This document shows positions 21,110 through 31,335 of a stretch of 64,000 nucleotides of DNA, piece by piece. Every line of letters starts with the position of its first letter. The first letter of the stretch is position 1. Position numbers and translations under genes: made by a program. The notes under the pieces are model-generated. The model did no database searches. It was not told the origin of the DNA and worked only from the letters and a program-made list of their open reading frames with translations. This DNA comes from Dastarcus helophoroides (Eukaryota > Arthropoda > Insecta > Coleoptera > Bothrideridae): the NCBI GenBank assembly GCA_028583605.1, contig CM053328.1, positions 8,758,782-8,822,781 on the forward strand. The letters run 5' to 3'.

Positions 21110-23050
21110 TTTTTTTCGATAGGTAAAATTTTGAAACATGGCGGTTTTTAAAAAAGTTAAGGATTTGAAAGAAGACAATATTTTCTAAAGTTTCAAACAT
21201 TTTTGAAATAGTGAAATTTTTCAAAAGAAATCAAAATTTTCAAATAAGGTGGAAATTAAAAAAAAAGATCGACATTTCTTTTGAACAGGTAAGAATTTTG
21301 AAAAAAGGGAGTTTTTAAAAAAAGTAAGGGTTGAAAGAAAGAAATAATTTTTAAAGTTTCAAACATTCTTAAAATAGTGAAATGTTTCAAAAGAAATCAA
21401 AATTTTCAAATGAGGTGGAAATTAAAAAAAAACATAGACATTTCTTTCGAAAAGGTAAGAATTTTGAAAAAAGGCAGTTTTTAAAAAGGTAAGGGTTTGA
21501 ACGAAGAAAATAATCTAAAATAGTGAAATTTTTCAAAAGAAATCAAAATTTTCAAATAAGGTGGAAATTAAAAAAAAAATATCGACAATTCTTTCGTAAA
21601 GGTAAGAATTTTGAAAAAGAGCAGTTTTTAAAAAAGTAAGGGTTTGAAAGAAGGAAATAATTTCTAAAGTTTCAAAGATTTTTAAAATAGTGAAATTTTT
21701 CAAAGGAAATTAAAATTTTCAAATAAGGTGGAAATTAAAAAAAACATCGACATTTCTTTCGAAAAGGTAAGAATTTTGAAAAAGGCAGTTTTTGAAAAAG
21801 TAAGGGTTTGAACGAAGAAAATAATTTAAAATAGTGAAATTTTTCAAAAGAAATCAAAATTTTCAAATAAGGTGGAAATTAAAAAAGATCCACATTTCTT
21901 TCGAAAAGGTAAGAATTTTGAGAAAAGGCAGTTTTTAAAAAAGGTAAGGTTTCAAATAAGGAAATAATTTCTAAAATTTCAAACATTTTTAACATAGTGA
22001 CATTTTTCAAAGAAAATTAAAATTTTCAAATAAGGTGGAAATTAAAAAAAACATCGACATTTCTTTCGAAAAGGTAAGAATTTTGAAAAAAGGCAGTTTT
22101 TAAATAGGTAAGGGTTTGAACGAAGAAAATAATTTAAAATAGTGAAATTTTTCAAAAGACATCAAAATTTTCAAATAAGGTGGAAATTAAACAAGAAAGA
22201 TCCACATTTCTTTCGAAAAGGTAAGAATTTTGAAAAAAGGCAGTTTTTAAGAAAGGTAAGGTTTGAAAGAAGAAAATAATTTCTAAAGTTTCAAAGATTT
22301 TTAAAATAGTGAAATTTTTCAAAGGAAATTAAAATTTTCAAATATGGTGGAAATTAAAAAACCATCGACATTTCTTTCGAAAAGGTAAGAGTTTTAAAAA
22401 AAAGCAGTTTTTAAAAAGGTAGGGGTTTGAACGAAGAAAATAATTTAAAATAGTGAAATTTTTCAAATAAAATCAAAATTTTCAAATAAGGTGGAAATTA
22501 AAAAAGATCCACATTTCTTTCGAAAAGGTAAGTATTTTGAGAAAATGCAGTTTTTAAAAAAGGTAAGGTTTGAAAGAAGGAAATAATTTCTAAAATTTCA
22601 AACATTTTTAAAATAGTGAAATTTTTTAAACGAAATTAAAATTTTCAAATAAGGTGGAAATTAAAAAAAACATCGACATTTCTTTCGCAAAGGTAAGAAT
22701 CTTGAAAAAAGGCAGTTTTTAAAAAGGTAAGGGTTTGAACGAAGAAAATAATTTAAAATAGTGAAATATTTCAAAAGAAATCAAAATTTTCAAATAAGGT
22801 GGAAATTAAAAAAAGAGATCCACATAAGAAGGTAAAGGTAAGAATTTTGAAAAAAGGCAGTTTTTAAGAAAGGTAAGGTTTGAAAGAAGGAAATAATTTC
22901 TAAAGTTTCAAACATTTTTAAAATAGTGAAATTTTTCAAAGGAAATCAAAATTTTCAAATAAGGTGGAAATTAAAAAAAAGATAGATATTTGTTTCGAGA
23001 AGGTATAAATTTTGAAAAGTGGCAGTTTTTAAAAAATTAAGAGTTTAAAA
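21110..23050. repeat. Tandem satellite array with alternating 144- and 166-bp monomers
   Basis: The landmark AAGGTGGAAATTAAA recurs at 21246, 21412, 21558, 21725, 21869, 22032, 22177, 22344 (ATGGTGG), 22488, 22651, 22796 and 22961. Spacings alternate between 163-167 and 144-146 bp, giving a two-monomer higher-order repeat of about 309-312 bp, present in about five and a half copies. The long monomer has an extra block of roughly 20 bp (TTCTAAAGTTTCAAACATT) that the short one lacks. Other shared blocks are ACATTTCTTTCGAAAAGGTA and GGCAGTTTTT. No ORF. Monomers next to each other are more different than monomers two apart, the signature of amplification as dimers. Confidence 0.9.
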
Positions 23051-24000
23051 AAAGTCAATAATTTCTACAGTTTAAATTTTGAAAAATTGTTATTTAGCAA
23101 AAAAGATCAAAATCTTCGAATAAGATGAGAATTAAAAAAGAAAAAGATCAATATTTCTTTCAAAAAGGTAAAAATATAAGAAAAATACAGATTTTACAAA
23201 AGTTAAATATTTATAAAAATTGGAAATTTTCGATAAAAACAAAATAAGTTTTTGAAAAAGGTGGAAATTTTCGAAAGATTGAAAATTGGAAGAGGCAAAA
23301 ATTTAAAAGATCAAGGTTTTTGAAACGCTGAAAGTTTCAGAAAAGCAAAACATTTCAAAAAAAGTTGTTTACAACAAATAAACATTTCTAAAAACAGTCG
23401 AAAATTTGAATAGTTTTAAAAAAACACCAAATTTTTTTACAGTGGAGGAAATTTTGAAATATTTGATATTTTTAGATTAAAGGTTAAAATTCCAAGAAAA
23501 GGTATGCATTTAAAAAAAATGGAAAGTTTGAAAAACAAGTAAAAATTTTAAAAATTTGAAAATAAGTCAATATCTTTAAAAAAACTCGAATTCTTCAGAC
23601 AAAAATTAGAAATTTTTAGAATCAAACAAAAGTTTCATGAAGCTGAAATTTTCAAAAAAATTCTCAAAAAAGCTTTTACATTTAAGTGCTCCAAATTTTT
23701 GAAATAATTCACCTGTTTGAGAAAAAGTCGACATTTTGGAAAAGTTGAAATTTTCCAAAAAAAAAATGATATTATGAAGGCAAGAAATTCATACAATTGT
23801 TAATTACATCCATTAAAATTTTAATAAAAGTCGAAATTTTCAAAGAAACTTTTTCCAAGTTGAATTGTTCAAAGAAGTGGTATTTCTAATTCTATAATTT
23901 CTCATAATTTTCAACAATAAAAATTAATAAGGTCCAAAAGAGTCAAGACTTGAGAAAAAATCGAAATTCTGAGAAAAAAATTGACATTTTTAAAACAAAG
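23051..24000. repeat. Quasi-repeat block, A-run strand on top
   Basis: Continuation of the A-run texture after the array with no clear period. No gene. Confidence 0.55.
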
Positions 24001-25683
24001 TTGCTATTAGAAAGCAAGAATTTCGATAAAAGTCGAAATTTTCAAAATGGGTCAAAATTTTCGTACTTCCACTTCTTTCCTCAAATCGTCGCGATAAGAA
24101 TTAAGAATCTGAATGCAAATATGCATTTGGTACTGGTAGAAATTCGACTGCAAACGACGCTAATGCTTAACATGAAAAATAGGCAGTCTTGGGACTGCCG
24201 ACAGATGTGAAAACTCAAAACTAGGAAATATGTAGTTAAGTTCGAACCCACACTAGTAAAGCAAGTCAGAATATTTCAAATATTTGAAACTAAATTTTGT
24301 CAAAGTGATCTATCTTTTTATATTTGTAGTTAAGATGCTTGCATCGTATGGAAGCAAATCTAATATTTATTGATAATGAAATACACTGTAATATGCTCTA
24401 ATGTTAACAGTAGAATATACTTTTAGGACATGTTGGTAACGCGTGATGATGATGTTGGTCCCGCGAAATCACAAGCTTACCATCTTTCCAAAAGTGCTCA
24501 ATGTGACTGAAGAAGTTTTCACTTTAATAATTTTCGAAATTTCGTGAAAGTAGTCTTAAGTAGAAACTTCCAGTTTTTTTTTAGAACTTGCACCTTTTTG
24601 GAAGTTGATGTTAAATAATTATTTGTATGCAATCGAAACAAATAAGTAGACAAAAGAAATCCCTGGATTTTTTCTTCTGTTTAATCGAAAACGGCAAACG
24701 AGATACCATCAATGGACGAACTGTATTGAGGAAAACTCAACCTAGAAAGTTGTTTCAATACTTGATTCTGAAATGGTAGTAGCTTCATGATTCTAAAAAA
24801 ATTGATGGTCAGTTACAAATTCCATTAATTTGCGATCGCTTGCATTCTGCGAATATGCCCAGAATGATACACTAAAGGTAAATTCCAACAAAATACAGAT
24901 TACCTTTCAAAACACATACTTATTTTGTGTTTCAAAACGTTTTTGTTTTCGCAGCACACCGCGATAAAGCTCTTGTTTGAGTTCGGTATACGGAAGCTGT
25001 TTTAAACAAGTGGTCTGCTAGATTTTAATAAAGCTGCCAACCGGTGGAACGGACTATTTATTAGACCATCCTGCAGCATTTTATTAACACACTGTTGAGG
25101 TGATTTATCACCCCGCAAATTGAAATTTATTGTTTCAAAAGCATCGCGTTTAAATGTTTAAATTTGAATCGATTAAAGAGTTCGCTGCGTACGAATTAGC
25201 CCCGTATCGTCGTGTAATTTGTGAGAATTTTTCTTTTAACCGGTCGATTACCGACATGAACGACGACGTTTTATCGAGGGTTAAAAAAAGTTTTACGGCT
25301 TTTTTTCGGTTGTGTCTAAACATCCGTCGTGAAATAAAAGGCAAAAAAACACACGTAACGGCGTTTAGAAAGCCAGATCATAACATGGTGAAAAGCCTCG
25401 TTTGTCAATAGAAGCTTACGATGAGAAAATACTGCCATTTGCCATATTTCAGGACGACGCGTGTGATGTCACTGATACGCTGAAATGTTGGAGCGTCGCG
25501 TGTCTCTGATATGTCTTTGTTGTGCCACTAAATAGCTGGGGAAACGACGTGGTAGATTTTTATTGTTAGTTTATTGGTCCACTGAACATGCAGTTCTGTT
25601 GGTGACTGGTAATTTTTGCCACAATACCGACTATTATTACAGCGCGTGTAGATTTTAGAATAGTACACTTGAAGGACTGACTA
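24001..25683. other. Single-copy-looking DNA
   Basis: Mixed-complexity DNA not repeated elsewhere in the window. A plus-strand ORF at 25154-25411 (85 codons; begins MFKFESIKEFAAYELAP) has a plausible composition but overlaps an ORF on the other strand and matches no known family; it is not called as a gene. About 25400-25640 is relatively GC-rich (GACGACGCGTGTGATG, GGAGCGTCGCGTGTCTC). Confidence 0.35.
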
Positions 25684-27165
25684 ACAAGGAAAGTACCCGA
25701 GGTGTACCCCACCGATTTTTTTCATTTTGTGATATGTTATAGTACATAACAAAATATTGGACACGTATTTTTTTTTTAGATGCTAACTCGGCGATTTAAG
25801 TGGTGAAACCATCCCTTAAAGTTAACCCCAAAAAACAGTTTTTCTTTAATAACTCAAGAGTTAATTAGAATTTTGTGATGAAACAAACGCTCTGTTATTT
25901 CTCATAAAAAAGTGCTTCCTAAAAGCATATTGGTTATGTTAAAAAGTTGCTACCCCTAATTTTTATGGGGGTGAGTTTCATTTTGTTTCTTATATATCAA
26001 CTTTTGAACAACTGAATTTTATCAAATTTAATAATTTTATTAAGAACACTAAAAAATAAAATTGACCTGTCTCGAGGTTTTGCAAAAAAAATCCTTGAAA
26101 GGGGTGGTTTACCCCTTGAGTTAATTTTTTTTCTGTACAGTGATATGGAAAGTAAAACACAACATATGTTTTCAATTTTATTTCTATAATGATTATTTTG
26201 ACATATATATTGCATTTACAGTGAAATAACGTAACACCCCTATTTTTATGACCCTTGGAGAACCCCATGGATTTATTCATTATTAGATTGCGAATCAAAA
26301 CATTTATTTTTTCACCTTTAACTTATTATATGTTGATATTTCATCAAAATAATGTATTAACATTTTTTTTAGATGACTAAATTTGTGATTTAGGTGGTGA
26401 ACTCCCCACCCCCTAAAGATAACCCCCAAAAACAGTTTTTCTTTAATATCTCAAAAATAAATTGGAATTTTTCGGTAAAACCATTGTTAACGTTATTTCC
26501 TATAAGAATGTGCTTTTAAAAACGTATCAGTTATGCCAAAGGGTTGCAACCCCTAATTTGTATAGGGGAGGGTTTAATTTTTTTCTTTTATACCAACTTT
26601 TAAATCCTTGAATTTTATGGAATTTGGCAATATCATTAGGAAAATTAAAAAATAATATTGACGTGTCTCGTGATTTAACAAAAAAAAAGCATTGGAAAGG
26701 GTGATTTACCCCTAGAGTCATTTTTTTCTGTAGAATGATATGAATAATTAAACACAACATATGATTTCAATTTTACTGCTATAATGCTTTTTCTGACATA
26801 TGTATATTTTGCAGTGAAAGTGAAATAATATTAAACTTTTTCCTTTATAAGGGTTGGTGATGGGATTGATCATTATCAAATTGCGGGGTAAAACATTCAC
26901 TTTTTCACCTTCTACTTATTTTATGTCGATATTTCAACAATATAATATATCAACAATTGAGTTTTAATTTGAAAATACTTATTGTTTAGGGTCCCACCCC
27001 TAAAATTTTTATTTTCGCTTGAATGGAAAGAAATGTTCTTTACTGAACAAAGTCTCGAAACATTATATTGTACTGAAAAAAATCTACATTTACCGATCAT
27101 TTTAGTCAATATAGCGATATTATTAAGAAAATTAAAAACCAAAGTTGACCTCTTTCGGTTTTATA
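25684..27165 (+). repeat. Left arm of the giant foldback, two and a half tandem units
   Basis: Two units begin near 25770 (TTTAGATGCTAACTCGG) and 26370 (TTTAGATGACTAAATTTG), about 600 bp apart; a third, diverged one starts near 26940. Landmarks repeated per unit: CAGTTTTTCTTTAATA, a CAACCCCTAATT or CTACCCCTAATTT block, GTGATTTACCCC or GTGGTTTACCCC, ACACAACATATG, and CATTATTAGATTGC or CATTATCAAATTGC. Each unit has small GGGGT...ACCCC hairpins. Units are clearly more diverged from each other than from their mirror copies in the other arm. Confidence 0.85.
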
Positions 27166-27879
27166 AAAAAAAACTCATCCGAAGGGGTGATTTACCCCAA
27201 GAGTTAATTTTTTATCTGCAGTAATATAGAAAATTAATCGCAACATATATTTTCAATGTTATTGTTGAAACGTTATTGTGACATACATTTTGCATTAGAA
27301 GTGAAATACCATAAAACTTTAATTTTAAGAGGTTTGGAAATCCCGTGGAGTTAATCATTATTAAATTATGCCTAAATTCATTATTAATACATTTTTATAT
27401 ACTTTATTGTAATGTATCATTTTTCCAGATATGTGCAAAAACGACTCTTTTTTTCTTCTTTCTTCTTGTTGGATATTTCTTCACTTGCGTAAAGAAAAAA
27501 AAATCAATAATTATGACAAAAAAATCTATTAGAAAAGACAAATATTGATAGATTTGTGGCACATATGCATAGGTCAAAAATATATTTGATTGTATGGATT
27601 TTAAATATATTTAAAAATGTTTAAATTTTATTTTCTTGACGAATATTAGCAAAATTCAAAAAAGCCCAAGTCTGCTGAATAGAGAATTAAAAACCATTTT
27701 AAATGAGGTATCACACGCATCCTTGTTCAATTTAAAAATGTTAAAGGGGTTACTGTAACTCCAGGTGGATTGAAGGAGATGAATATAAATATGCCTTAAA
27801 AGTGTCATTTGATAATCTCAAATTTCGTAAATAATGAATTTACTTGCGTTACTTTTGGACCTCACGTTATTTGTGTTTA
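27166..27879. other. Spacer of the giant foldback
   Basis: The first 210 bases continue the third tandem unit of the left arm (AAGGGGTGATTTACCCC, GCAACATATATTTTCAA), but the mirror image is missing on the right, so the right arm has lost this part or the left arm gained it. The remainder (about 27380-27879) is unrelated AT-rich DNA with no gene. Confidence 0.7.
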
Positions 27880-29355
27880 ATCCAAAACTGAAAGAGATCA
27901 ACTTTGGTTTTTAATTTTCTTAATAATACTGCTACATTGTCTGAAATGATCGGCAAATATAGATTTTTTCTGCACAATATAATGTTTCGAGACTTTCTTC
28001 AGGTAATAATATTTCTTTACATTCAAGCAAAAATCGAAATTTTAGGGGGAGAGACTCTTAAACAATAAGTATTTTCAAATTAAAACTTAATTGTTGGCAT
28101 ACTATATTGATGAAATATCGGCATAAAATAAGTAGAAGGTGAAAAAGTGAATGTTTTACCCCGCAATTTGATAATGATCAGTCCCATCACCAACCCTTAT
28201 AAAGGCAAAAGTTTAATATTATTGCACTTTCACTGCAAAATATATGTCAGAAAAAGCATTATAGCAGTAAAATTGAAATCATATGTTGTGTTTAATTATT
28301 CACATCATTCTACAGAAAAAAATGACTCTAGGGGTAAATCACCCTTTCCAATGCTTTTTTTTTGTAAAATCACGAGACACGTCAATTTTATTTTTTAATT
28401 TTCTTAATGATATTGCCAAATTCCATAAAATTCAAGGATTTAAAAGTTGGTATAAAAGAAAAAAATTAAACCCTCCCCTATACAAATTAGGGGTTGCAAC
28501 CCTTTGGCATAACTGATACGTTTTTAACAGCACATTCTTATAGGAAATAACGTAACAATGGTTTTACCAAAAAATTCCAATTTATTTTTGAGATATTAAA
28601 GAAAAACTGTTTTTGGGGGTTATCTTTAAGGGGTGGGGAGTTCACCACCTCAATTACAAATTTAGCATCTAAAAAAAATTGTTAATACATTATTTTGATG
28701 AAATATCAACATATAATAAGTTAAAGGTGAAAAAATAATTGTTTTGATTCGCAATCTAATAATGAATAAATCCATGGGGTTCTCCAAGGGTCATAAAAAT
28801 AGGAGTGTTACGTTATTTCACTGTAAATGAAAAATATATGTCAAAATAATCATTATAGAAATAAAATTGAAAACATATGTTGTGTTTTACTTTCCATATC
28901 ACTGTACAGAGAAAAATTAACTCAAGGGGTAAACCACCCCTTTCAAGGATTTTTTTGCAAAACCTCGAGACAGGTCAATTTTATTTTTTAGTGTTCTTAA
29001 TAAAATTATTAAATTTGATAAAATTCAGTTGTTCAAAAGTTGATATATAAGAAAAAAAAATGAAACTCACCCCCATAAAAATTAGGGGTAGCAACTTTTT
29101 AACATAACTAATATGTTTTTAGAAGCACCTTTTTTATAAGAAATAACAGAGTGTTTGTTTCATCAAAAAATTCTAATTAACTCTTCAGTTATTAAAGAAA
29201 AACTGTTTTTTGGGGTTAACTTTAAGGGGTGGTTTCACCACTTAAATCGCCGAGTTAGCATCTAAAAAAAATACGTGTTCAATATTTTGTTATGTACTAT
29301 AACATATCACAAAATGAAAAAAATCGGTGGGGTACACCTCGGGTACTTTCCTTGT
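27880..29355 (-). repeat. Right arm of the giant foldback
   Basis: Reverse complement of 25684-27165 with few differences, for example GGTGAACTCCCC (left, 26396) mirrored by GGGGAGTTCACC (right, 28637). Small length differences in A/T runs are the main change. Confidence 0.85.
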
Positions 29356-29419
29356 AAGTTACTCCTAAAATCAATAGGTATTTTTTTGGGGCCTTATTAA
29401 CTCGACTTAAGAAATTTAG

Positions 29420-29758
29420 AAAATTTGATTTTAGCTTGCCGAGCCCAGTTTGTAAGATGCATAATTTAAATAAACGTAAATGTTTAATTTTCTAAACATT
29501 GCGAACTCCTAAAACATAACATCATGACATCTGACAAAATAATAGGTTAGTAGTTTTCTTTTTTAATCTAGAAACGAAAGTCAACGGATTGAAATATAGA
29601 GATCAAAAGTTAGACCTAGATAAAAAAGCCAATATAAAAATATGAATATATATTTTTTTAATTTGGTAAAATATAAAGACATTAAAAATGAAAAAATAAA
29701 TCGTAACATTGGAGATCGATGTTTCGTTCTCTTTAAAACTCGTCAGCAATGAAATATA
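29420..29758 (-). repeat. Interspersed repeat family A, copy 2 (cut off by a foldback element)
   Basis: Shares with the 3.1-3.6 kb copy the GCCCAGTTTG start, CTCCTAAAACATAACATCAT near 29508, GACAAAATAATAGGTTAG near 29533, and the ribozyme-like end. The right end stops at 29758 where a foldback element starts; no continuation is recognised beyond 31120. Confidence 0.65.
29707..29751 (-). ncRNA. Hammerhead ribozyme candidate, family A copy 2 (core intact)
   Basis: Minus strand, in order: CATTG (29751-29747), CTGACGA (29746-29740, matching CUGANGA), stem II GTTTT/AGAAC with loop AAAG (29739-29726, five pairs including one G-U), GAAA (29725-29722), stem III from A29722 with CATCGATCT (one C-C mismatch), C at the cleavage position (29712; the triplet is CUC, an allowed NUH), and CAATG (29711-29707) pairing fully with CATTG. 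All invariant core positions are present and the helices meet the core without extra bases. The family is a type I layout with a short stem III. Predicted self-cleavage is after C29712. Weak points are the 5-bp stem I and the stem III mismatch; a dimer could help. Confidence 0.7.
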
Positions 29759-31120
29759 TACAGGGTGGACCATAAGTAATGGATACATAGAGTAAGAGTA
29801 AATTTTTAAGTATAAAAATAACGTGATTTAGCCACATTTACCTTTTCACCAAAAGTCGATATTAACAGAGATACAGGGTATCAAAGTTGAAAAAAATATT
29901 GTGATTTTTTCGCATAACTGAATGAACAAACACATTTTACTATAGACAAGAAATTTGGCATAGGGGGATTTCTTTGGTCAAGAAATTCTAATTTGCTAAC
30001 AGATTGTCAGGGGGCGCCACCTGCGCTACCTTGTATTATTCTAAAGCATCATAACTTTTTTGTGCCTTCATGTAACACCTTATTTTAAATAGATATTTTT
30101 ATTTACATACATTTGTCACAAATGTTGATACAAGCAACCGTTTTCAAGATATTTGCCTTCAAAGTTTGCCGTACGTTTATTTTAAGTTAGATAAATGTGA
30201 ATTTTTCGCAGTAGGTTTCAAAATAAAAGTAATAAAACTGACTCCTAAAATAGTTTATATTAAATATTACTTTACTGACATTATTATTACACATGTTTTT
30301 AAATTTCTAAAGCAAATTTAAATAAAATACCAAAACAAAATTTATTTTCAAAAATAAGTAATGTGAGAAATGACCTTTTTTCATGTAAAGGGATTGTAAA
30401 CAATTAAAAATCTGGTTGCCTTTTATTGAAATTTATTTCCAAATATCTGCTTTTGACCACCCCAGACTATTAAAATTTTCTTCTGCGGACTCAGAGAACA
30501 TATCTCACATCTCTATGTTGGAAAATAAATTACGTTTTAATTTTTTGGATTTTCCTAATTGAGATTTTTAAAATTTAGGTAATAATATTATCAGCAAAGT
30601 AATATTTGACATAAATTAGTTTCAAAACTATCTTATGATTACTTTTTTTTCAAGTCTACTTCGAAAATTTAATATCATAGTAATTTAAAATCAAGGCACG
30701 TCAAGCTTTAAAGGCAAATATCTTGGAAACGGTTGCTCGTATCACCTTTAAGAAGGTACACCTTTTTTACGTAAAAAATATGGGGAAATGAAATAACATA
30801 TTTAAAGTTAATATACGTGGGTGCACAAAAAAGTTATGATGATTTAAAATTACGCAGGATAGCGCAGGTAGCACCCCCTAACAGCTATTGGTAATATGTT
30901 AGCAAATTAGCGTTTGTCGACTTAAGAAACCAAATTATGTGCCTATATTACAATTCATTCCATAATTATACCAAAAAATCAATTTTTTTTTTCAACTTTG
31001 ACACCCTGTATCTCTGTTAATATCAACTTTTCGTATAAGGTAAATGTACATAAATCACATTATTTTTATTCAAAAAATCCACCATTGCTTTGTGTACCAT
31101 TACTTATAGTCCAGCCTGTA
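29759..31120. mobile_element. Foldback element, 1.36 kb, without coding capacity
   Basis: The left end TACAGGGTGGACCATAAGTA (29759) is mirrored by TACTTATAGTCCAGCCTGTA at the right end (31120). Pairing continues inward through ACAGAGATACAGGGT versus CACCCTGTATCTCTG, GCTAACAGATTG, ACCTGCGCTAC versus TAGCGCAGGTAGC, CATCATAACTTTTTTGTGC versus GCACAAAAAAGTTATGATG, and GCAACCGTTTTCAAGATATT versus ATATCTTGGAAACGGTTGC, to a centre near 30440. Arms are diverged and nearly meet. It is an old non-autonomous DNA transposon whose superfamily I cannot name; TA lies at both ends but the duplication is not certain. Confidence 0.8.
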
Positions 31121-31142
31121 TTTCGAAATTGCAATAGCATGT

Positions 31143-31335
31143 CGGTGGAACGGACTGGTCCTCCGTTATATTCAAAAATTAAAATACAAATCTTGTCCCA
31201 GCAAGATTAAAAAACCCAACAAAGGTTGCTCTAACGCGTTTTGATAGCCAATCTATCATCTTCAGAGATATACTCAGTATAGCTTAGCTATTGGGACGCG
31301 TTAGAGCAACCTTTGTTGTGTTTTTTAATCTTTCA
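31143..31335. repeat. Foldback repeat family B, copy 8
   Basis: Both outer-left end (CGGTGGAACGGACTGGTCCT) and two inner arms are present. The left arm on the minus strand has CTGAAGA, extra T, GATAGA/GCTATC with one mismatch, AAAA in place of GAAA, then ACGCGTTAGAG. The right arm (GCTTAGCTATTGGGACGCG) is more decayed. The right outer end is missing. Confidence 0.85.

Larger units (their letters stand above)
25684..29355. mobile_element. Giant foldback element, 3.67 kb, with arms of about 1.5 kb
   Basis: The left end ACAAGGAAAGTACCCGAGGT (25684) is the exact reverse complement of the right end ACCTCGGGTACTTTCCTTGT (to 29355), and matching continues inward to about 27165 and 27880. Identity is very high: the open frames at 26527-26760 (minus) and 28283-28516 (plus), which are mirror images, differ at one residue in 77. 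Each arm is made of tandem units of about 600 bp. No transposase or other protein is encoded. It behaves like a Foldback-type non-autonomous DNA element; no clear target duplication was found (left flank GACTGACTA, right flank AAGTTACTCC). I cannot assign it to a superfamily. Confidence 0.85.

Noticed and set aside
21110..23050. CRISPR array
   Set aside because: The units are long, wholly repetitive with no unique spacers, and the genome is eukaryotic; it is a satellite array.
25150..25411. Overlapping ORFs on both strands (64 and 85 codons)
   Set aside because: Opposite-strand overlap and no recognisable domain; could be an exon but not supported from sequence alone.
25675..25700. Target-site duplication for the giant palindrome
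   Set aside because: AACAAGGA/TCCTTGT is part of the inverted repeat, and the flanks beyond it (GACTGACTA and AAGTTACTCC) do not match.
26527..28516. Matching 77-codon ORFs at 26527-26760 (minus) and 28283-28516 (plus)
   Set aside because: They are mirror images caused by the 3.7-kb palindrome, not two members of a gene family; composition is F/K/N-rich and there is no start context or domain.
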